DNA of 64,000 bases from Shewanella sp. OMA3-2 (GTDB lineage Bacteria > Pseudomonadota > Gammaproteobacteria > Enterobacterales > Shewanellaceae), in the NCBI RefSeq assembly GCF_021513195.1, contig NZ_CP090974.1:3174001-3238000 (forward strand), given 5' to 3'. The notes beneath the pieces were generated by a model that ran no database searches, was not told the DNA's origin, and saw only the letters and a program-made list of their open reading frames with translations. Of the stretch, positions 58,339 to 64,000 are shown piece by piece. A program made the translations under genes and the position numbers. Position 1 is the first letter of the stretch. The number at the start of each line of letters is the position of its first letter.

Positions 58339-59141
58339 ATGAATAAATTACTTATTATTGATGGTCTCAATCTAGTTCGCCGTATACATGCGGTATTACC
58401 CGATGAGACTGATATTGACAGCGTTAAGGTTCGCTCTTTAGCCGCTTGTCATAAAATGTTGCAATACCACCAACCTTCCCATGTCATTGTCGTCTGGGAC
58501 GGCGAGCAAGAGTCTTGGCGTAAGAAGCTTTATGCTGATTATAAAAAAGGTCGCAAACCAATGCCTGAGGCCTTACATAAAGGACTAAAGGGGATTAAAT
58601 CAGCACTGGCTGCAGAGCATATTCATTCGCTAGATGCCGCATCAGAAGCCGATGATGTCATCGCGACACTCGCGCTTAAAATTACCGACAATAACGGTGA
58701 AGCAATTATAGCTTCTACCGATAAGGGGTTTAGTCAATTGCCCCAAAACCAACTTATTTTGTGGGATCATTTTAATCAAAAAGCATTTGATTTAATTGAA
58801 CATGAACGCAAACTAGGCATAGTGCACAGCCAGTTTTTAGACTTTATTGCCCTAGCTGGTGACAGTGGCAACAAAATACCGGCATAGCAGGCATTGGGCC
58901 AAAATCAGCGGCCGATTTACTGAATAAGTTTCGCACATTAGCTAACATATACCGTTCACTTGAAAACCTTGGTCCCAAACAAGCACAAAAATTAGCTGAA
59001 GGAAAAGACATTGCGCGAATTAGCTACAAATTGGCTCAGCTACAATGTGACATACCACTCAATATCAACTTAAAACAATTTCGATATCAAGCTGAACTTT
59101 CGACACCACAAATGACGAAGTTAGCCGTTAAAAAACCATAA
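58339..59141 (+). pseudogene. xni: Flap endonuclease Xni (ExoIX), broken by a 1-base deletion
   Basis: Residues 1-181 (MNKLLIIDGLNLVRRIHAVL to ALAGDSGNKIP) match the 5'-3' exonuclease family, with conserved acidic sites in VVWDGEQ, EADDVIATLA and STDKGFSQL. A stop codon follows at 58885. In the next frame the protein continues normally: IAGIGPKSAADLLNKFRTL (the helix-hairpin-helix), ending at 59141. The junction CCGGCATAGCAGGC should be CCGGGCATAGCAGGC, so one G is missing near 58881. Repaired length is 267 residues (E. coli Xni 251). It lies 9 bp after ppnN. Confidence 0.87.
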
Positions 59142-59199
59142 AAATCCATCAAGTTGAAAAATATTATAACTTAACACTACAACATATTCGGGTCTTTAA

Positions 59200-59613
59200 A
59201 TGAAAGCTAAAGCAACTTACGTTATCGGTGGGGTTTTTATCGCATACCTCTTTTTTGTGGCTGTAGTGATGTTTGTTTACGAACCGCGACCAGAAGATAG
59301 AGAGTGGGATGACAGGCAAGCTTATAATAATCAAAAAATGAGTGAGCTCAGCTTTGGACAACCACGAGAAGCAATTTTAAAGCTATTTGGCAGCGCAGAT
59401 TTTGTTGAGGCAAAAACAGCTATTGATGGTCAATACCAACTGTTATTTTATCGAACCCATCATGTCTCATCAGATGGGATTACAACTCGCGATGAATGTA
59501 CGCCATTATTATTTAAAAATAATATCTTAATTGCCTGGGGCGCCGAAACCCTCCAACAATATTTAGCCAGCACTATTTGGGCGAGTAGCTCATCTCAAAC
59601 TCAACAAGATTAA
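59200..59613 (+). CDS. DUF3192 domain membrane protein
   Basis: A 137-residue protein with one N-terminal membrane segment (residues about 7-28, YVIGGVFIAYLFFVAVVMFVY) and an extracytoplasmic domain (MSELSFGQPREAILKLFGSADFVEA, YQLLFYRTHHVSSDGITTRDECTPLLFKNNILIAWG) of the BamE/SmpA-like DUF3192 pattern. Function unknown. It lies about 60 bp after xni on the same strand. Confidence 0.8.
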   Translation: MKAKATYVIGGVFIAYLFFVAVVMFVYEPRPEDREWDDRQAYNNQKMSELSFGQPREAILKLFGSADFVEAKTAIDGQYQLLFYRTHHVSSDGITTRDECTPLLFKNNILIAWGAETLQQYLASTIWASSSSQTQQD

Positions 59614-59709
59614 TTCAACTCTTTAATCTGCGACTCATCGATATTAAATCGTTAGCCGCAAATAATGTCAACATTGGCCACATATATCCCATTTATCTAA
59701 TATGTAATA

Positions 59710-59736
59710 AAAATGCAGGCCCTTGAGCCTGCATAT
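59710..59736 (-). terminator. Terminator of the S9 peptidase gene
   Basis: TGCAGGC, loop TCAAGG, GCCTGCATTTTT on the minus strand, 21 bp after the stop codon. Confidence 0.88.
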
Positions 59737-59756
59737 TTGGGTTAACCTAATATGTA

Positions 59757-62539
59757 TTAGTCAGCTGAATACTCTTGATAAGCTTCACCTTTTTTAAGCC
59801 ACAATGGCGCTGATTTACCTTGCAAGTAATGATCAAAGTATTCACGCATTTTTATGGTGTAATCCAATTTGTTTGGGTATTTTTTCAAATGATGTGGTTC
59901 GCCTTCATACTGAAGAAATACCACATCCTTACCGGCACGGCGCATGGCCAAATACATTTCAATACCTTGCTCCCAAGGTACCGCATCATCAATATCACCA
60001 AACATAATCATCATAGGCGTTTGTATACGTTCAACATAAAAAATCGGTGAGTTTTCAATGTATTTCTGTGGTGCTTTGTACAAGCTTTCAGCCATTCTAC
60101 TTTGGCCCATTTCATACTGAAATTGACGTGCAAGGCCGCTACCATGACGAATGCCGCTATAAGCGCTGGTCATATTAGAAACTGGCGCGCCCGCTACTGC
60201 TGCAGCAAACATATTGGTTTGAGTCACAGCATAAGCCGTTTGATAACCGCTCCATGAATGTCCATGCAGACCTATTTTATTAGGATCTGCTATGCCCATT
60301 TCAACTATTTTTTGCACACCAGAGGTTAATGCTTTTACCGCAGATATGCCGGGTAGCCAATTTCAAAACGAATATCCGGTAAGAAAATCGCATAACCATT
60401 ATCGGTATACCAAGCAAAATTAGGTCTGTGGTTAATTTTCATATCTGGAAAAGCATGCAAACGATCGCTCATAAAGCGATAGTAGTACACCATAACAGGA
60501 TAAGTTTTCCCCTCTTGATAATTGCTTGGTTTAATCAACACACCATCTATAGACTCACCATCAGCGCCGGTCCATTGCACTAGCTCTGCATTGCCCCAAG
60601 ACAATCCTTGGCGCTGCTTATCAAGTTGCGTTAGCGCTTTAGCACTGCTTAGGGTGTCTAGCGTTGCAGTATAAATATCAGGATATAAGTCAAAACGCTG
60701 AGTTGAAAATAATAGCTGTTCACTTTGCTTAGCTCTGGCTAACACAGTTAATTTGCTTTTACTGTTAGTTAGCTTTTTTACCCCAGCAATACCGACCTTT
60801 GCTTGGTAAAACTCATCCTCTTTAGTGCGATGACTATAACCTTGTAATAACACCATTTGATCTTGCTTAAGCGTGGCAGGCTGTTTATCTTCAATTAACC
60901 CTTTAACGCGAAACTCAATACCTTGTTTACGCCCTTCACCATTAGATAACATGAAGCCGTTATGTGACTTGGTATTAAACTGCCAAGCATCATACTTATC
61001 ATAAGCAATAAAACCTGAACCATCCGCTAACCATGGACCAAAACCATAACCAGGTGCTTGGCTTGGGTAATCATGATCTTCATCAGAAAATGGCACATCG
61101 TATTGACCACTTAAGTTGTAACTGATCGCTTGAGCAATATCATAAATATAAATATTTCCCTGCTGATAGTAACGAAGGTACTGGGCATTAGGTGATAAAG
61201 TCGCAACAGCGTCACTAGGTTGCTGTGCTACTACTAAAATTTTTCGCCCAGTGTTCACATCCACCAAATACACATCTTGATAAAAACCTGCCCAGGTAAT
61301 CATTTTTTGGTAAGGCACATCTGATGTGGCTACCAAATAACGCTTCTGCTCGCCATAATTTACCGTTGGCACAGCTTTATCGGCTAATTGAACCATATGA
61401 TCAGCTTCAATATGATAAACCGCTAAATAAGTACGCTTTAGCTCGTCTTGATATTCTTTCACTTCATGGGGTTTAATTTTAGGGTCATCACCATGCCAAA
61501 CCCGTAGGTTTTTATTGTCAGTAATCACACCTTGATCAAATAGTGACTGTTCATCGGTATATTTAGATCGCGTTTGGGGTGCCGTAACTTGCGGTACTCT
61601 ACCGACAAATAACCGCTCATTATCACGGGAAAACATCACGCTAGCATGTTGATTTAACGTCCATCCATTACTACTCGGTTGACGTTTTTTACCTGACTTA
61701 ATATCAATAAGGTGTAATTTATATTGACGACTATCGCGCTTACTGGCCAAATTTCCCGTTGTAAATCCAATAAAACGACCATTATTACTTAAAGCCAGTT
61801 CGCCGATTTGCTCGTTTATCGCGCTATATATATTACGTTGCGCTTGATCTTTTAAATGAACTAAAGTGACATGGTGTTGATTGTTATCATGATCATTAAC
61901 CGCAGCAACGAAGTGAATTCCTGACTCATCAAATGCATATTGGGTCACATTCGTCAGTTGGATTGTTTTTTGAGTGGCTAAATGGATTAATGTTAACGAA
62001 GTACCTTTATCTGCTTCATCAAGTTTGGGCTTTTTCTCCGAATCAGATTGCTCAGTATTATCTTCTGCTGGCTTACTGTCTGTCGCAGATTTATCTTCTT
62101 CAAACCAAATAGCTAAATACTGACCATTATCATTAAAACCAGCAGACTTAACATTTTCAAATGTTTGTTGTGTATTCGTACTCGTGTTAAGCAGTACTAA
62201 ATTTTGGGTTAATTCGGCCTTCTTTTTAGTTTCTTTATCTAGCAAACTTGCTGGAACAGTGGCTATAACAAATTGGCCATTGGGTGTCACTTCAGGTTGG
62301 GTACCATGAGTGATTTCAAAACTTTTACTGCCATCGATTGATTTAACAATAACATCACTCTCACCTCTGTCAGGCTGAGCTTCAACAGCCATCATGCTAC
62401 CATTATCTGCTAAAACCGGTTGTTGTAAGGTTTTAAAATGCATAATATCGGTCAGGGTTAATGGTTCTGCTGATATCAAGCTCGATGAGAGCGACAGCGC
62501 CACCAACACTGAATAGGTGGACAAATAAGATAATTTCAC
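59757..62539 (-). pseudogene. Prolyl oligopeptidase-family (S9) peptidase, broken by a 1-base deletion
   Basis: Two adjacent pieces make one protein of about 927 residues if repaired. The N-terminal piece has a signal peptide (STYSVLVALSLSSSLISAEP) and a beta-propeller-like region, and ends in PDIRFEIGYP followed by a stop at about 60337. The C-terminal piece (to 59757) has the alpha/beta hydrolase core: catalytic Ser in GLHGHSWSGYQ, Asp in FGDIDDAVPW, His in YEGEPHHLKK. The junction reads ACCCGGCATATC on the minus strand where ACCCGGGCATATC (GYPGISAV) is expected. The start is GTG with GAGGAAG upstream. It is probably a periplasmic dipeptidyl-type peptidase. The sequence is otherwise intact. 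Confidence 0.87.
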
Positions 62540-63026
62540 AATCTTCCTCTTTTATAATTATAGGGTATTGTTGACAGCTAACACCCAATTTGAAGTATTT
62601 ACTTGTAATTGCTCATTTGTAATTGCTCATGAGTCTGTAGCAGCTGCATAAATATCACTATTTTCATTATGCGACTATGGTCGTCTAGTAAATAACCACA
62701 ATTAATGGACAATATATCCTGCTTTAATCATGTTAACTCTTGCTGAAAAAAGCAGCCTGACTTATCGATTTGTTAATATTGAGTCGAATCGGTCATTTAT
62801 TGAATTATTTTAATCGAAAACAAATTTAAATGACCTTTAAAAGGTCATTTGATTCACAGTTTTGTGTAAATAAAGATTTTAAATCGTTAAAATAGCATAC
62901 CGAAACATAGAGTTTCGATCTTCATGCCACCGCTTAATGTAAGCCATATTAAAATCACCTTGCATTGGCGGTCAATATTAATCCGCTGTATTCATTGCAG
63001 TCACATCTCAGGTGTAAGGACTTTTC
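62540..63026. other. 487-bp divergent promoter region
   Basis: It holds promoters for the S9 peptidase (minus) and isocitrate dehydrogenase (plus). A perfect inverted repeat AAATGACCTTT / AAGGTCATTT lies at 62828-62850, about 180 bp before the dehydrogenase start. A direct repeat TTGTAATTGCTCAT occurs twice at about 62605-62630. No clear -35/-10 pair was recognised. Confidence 0.45.
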
Positions 63027-64000
63027 ATGTCAAAACGTACAATAACTGTAATTCCAGGTGATGGAATTGGCCCAAGTATTATTGATTCTGCATTAAAAAT
63101 TCTCGACAAGGCTGGTTGTAATTTTGAATATGAATTTGCCGATGCGGGTCTAACGGCGTTAGAAAAACACGGTGAGTTAATACCACAACGCACCTTAGAC
63201 CTAATTGAAAAAAACCGCATTACCCTAAAGGGCCCATTAACCACGCCTGTGGGTGAAGGCTTTACTTCAATTAATGTTAGCTTGCGTAAAAAGTTCAGCT
63301 TGTATGCCAATGTTCGTCCAGTCAATTCATTCAAGGGCACGCAGGCCCGTTATGAAAACATTGATATTATTACGGTGCGAGAAAACACTGAAGGCATGTA
63401 CTCTGGTTTGGGCCAAAAAATATCAGATGACGGTGAAACAGCTGAAGCGACCAGTATTATTACCCGCAAAGGCGCTGAGCAAATTGTGACCTTTGCCTAT
63501 GAATTAGCCCGTAAAGAAAACCGCAAAAAAGTCACCATTGTGCATAAAGCGAATATTATGAAATCGACCTCAGGTTTGTTTTTGAAAGTCGCTCGTGAAG
63601 TCAGCTTACGTTATCCCGATCTGATTACGGAAGAAATGATTGTTGATGCCACGTGTATGAAACTGGTCATGAACCCTGAAAACTTTGATGTAATAGTCAC
63701 AACCAACTTATTTGGCGATATCTTGTCTGATTTATGTGCAGGCCTCGTAGGGGGTTTAGGTATGGCTCCCGGTGCCAATATAGGACGTGACGCGGCTATT
63801 TTTGAAGCGGTACATGGCAGTGCACCAGATATTGCAGGTAAAAACTTAGCCAACCCAACATCGGTTATTTTAGCCTCAATTCAAATGCTAGAATATTTAG
63901 GCATGTCAGATAAAGCAGTAATGATCCGCAACGCGATAGCGGCAGTGATTGAAGAAGGCGACCGTACTACCCGCGATTTAGGCGGCACTTATGGCACAAC
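63027..64000 (+). CDS. NAD-dependent isocitrate dehydrogenase (3' end off window)
   Basis: About 324 residues are visible and the frame is open at the window edge; family length suggests only about 10 residues are missing. It is a short isocitrate/isopropylmalate dehydrogenase-family enzyme: VIPGDGIGPSII near the start, substrate site VSLRKKFSLYANVRPV (near residue 88), ITVRENTEGMYSGL, metal Asp in LFGDILSDL, and coenzyme loop EAVHGSAPDIAGKN. The residues after that loop suit NAD+ rather than NADP+. AAGGA lies 6 nt before the ATG. It would act in the TCA cycle. Confidence 0.9.
   Translation, partial: MSKRTITVIPGDGIGPSIIDSALKILDKAGCNFEYEFADAGLTALEKHGELIPQRTLDLIEKNRITLKGPLTTPVGEGFTSINVSLRKKFSLYANVRPVNSFKGTQARYENIDIITVRENTEGMYSGLGQKISDDGETAEATSIITRKGAEQIVTFAYELARKENRKKVTIVHKANIMKSTSGLFLKVAREVSLRYPDLITEEMIVDATCMKLVMNPENFDVIVTTNLFGDILSDLCAGLVGGLGMAPGANIGRDAAIFEAVHGSAPDIAGKNLANPTSVILASIQMLEYLGMSDKAVMIRNAIAAVIEEGDRTTRDLGGTYGT

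Overview
This window looks like chromosomal DNA of a marine gammaproteobacterium, most probably Shewanella. That is inferred from gene content: a liuR-liuABCDEFG leucine-degradation operon beside prpE, menA, DUF3369 and DUF3192 proteins, a phoB-phoR-pstS block and an NAD-dependent isocitrate dehydrogenase. I could not run a database search. I see no prophage, integron, insertion sequence or CRISPR array.

Layout. 1-5.2 kb: a truncated DUF3369/HD-GYP response regulator, a patatin-like phospholipase, a 52-residue hypothetical, mgtE and a glutathione peroxidase. 5.25-5.39 kb: a predicted sigma-E-dependent small RNA. 5.4-10.3 kb: a translation locus with gltX flanked by a minus-strand tRNA operon (two Ala-GGC genes enclosing six Glu-TTC genes and six degenerate Glu-like copies) and a plus-strand operon of six Val-TAC genes. 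10.7-14.6 kb: an MFS transporter, a YbaY-like lipoprotein, tesB and menA. 14.6-27.5 kb: gnd, prpE and the liu operon (leucine to acetoacetate, then CoA transfer). 27.5-32.1 kb: a DUF1097 membrane protein, a TlpA-like thioredoxin, an alpha/beta hydrolase and a large acyl-CoA dehydrogenase. 32.2-34.5 kb: a tight rimB-rimK-AstE-like operon. 34.8-43 kb: DUF2461 protein, ltaE, an exported Tpx-like peroxidase, mscS, an OmpA-like protein, a POT peptide transporter and an M1 aminopeptidase.

43.1-49.3 kb: four tandem copies of a second sigma-E-type small RNA (341-bp period), then pstS, phoR, phoB and a porin, all on the minus strand. Pho boxes lie upstream of pstS and between the porin and rdgC. 49.4-64 kb: rdgC, a GST, an M61 peptidase, a TPR protein with a degenerate GGDEF domain, an active-looking diguanylate cyclase, ppnN, xni, a DUF3192 protein, an S9 peptidase and the start of an isocitrate dehydrogenase. 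ppnN, xni and the S9 peptidase gene are each broken by one missing base next to a C/G run, which more likely reflects a consensus-sequence error than three real pseudogenes.

The most interesting system is the family of small RNAs. Five loci (one at 5.3 kb, four in tandem at 43.2-44.3 kb) share a sigma-E-like promoter (GAACTT, 16-nt spacer, TCAAA or TCTGA), a C-rich core TTGTTCATCATC(ATC)TCCC and an intrinsic terminator. The core is complementary to the start codon of the porin gene in this window (9 bp, extendable past a bulge) and to the ribosome-binding and start region of liuR (12 bp perfect for the single-copy RNA). This suggests envelope-stress RNAs functionally like MicA, RybB or VrrA. 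All of this is prediction from sequence.
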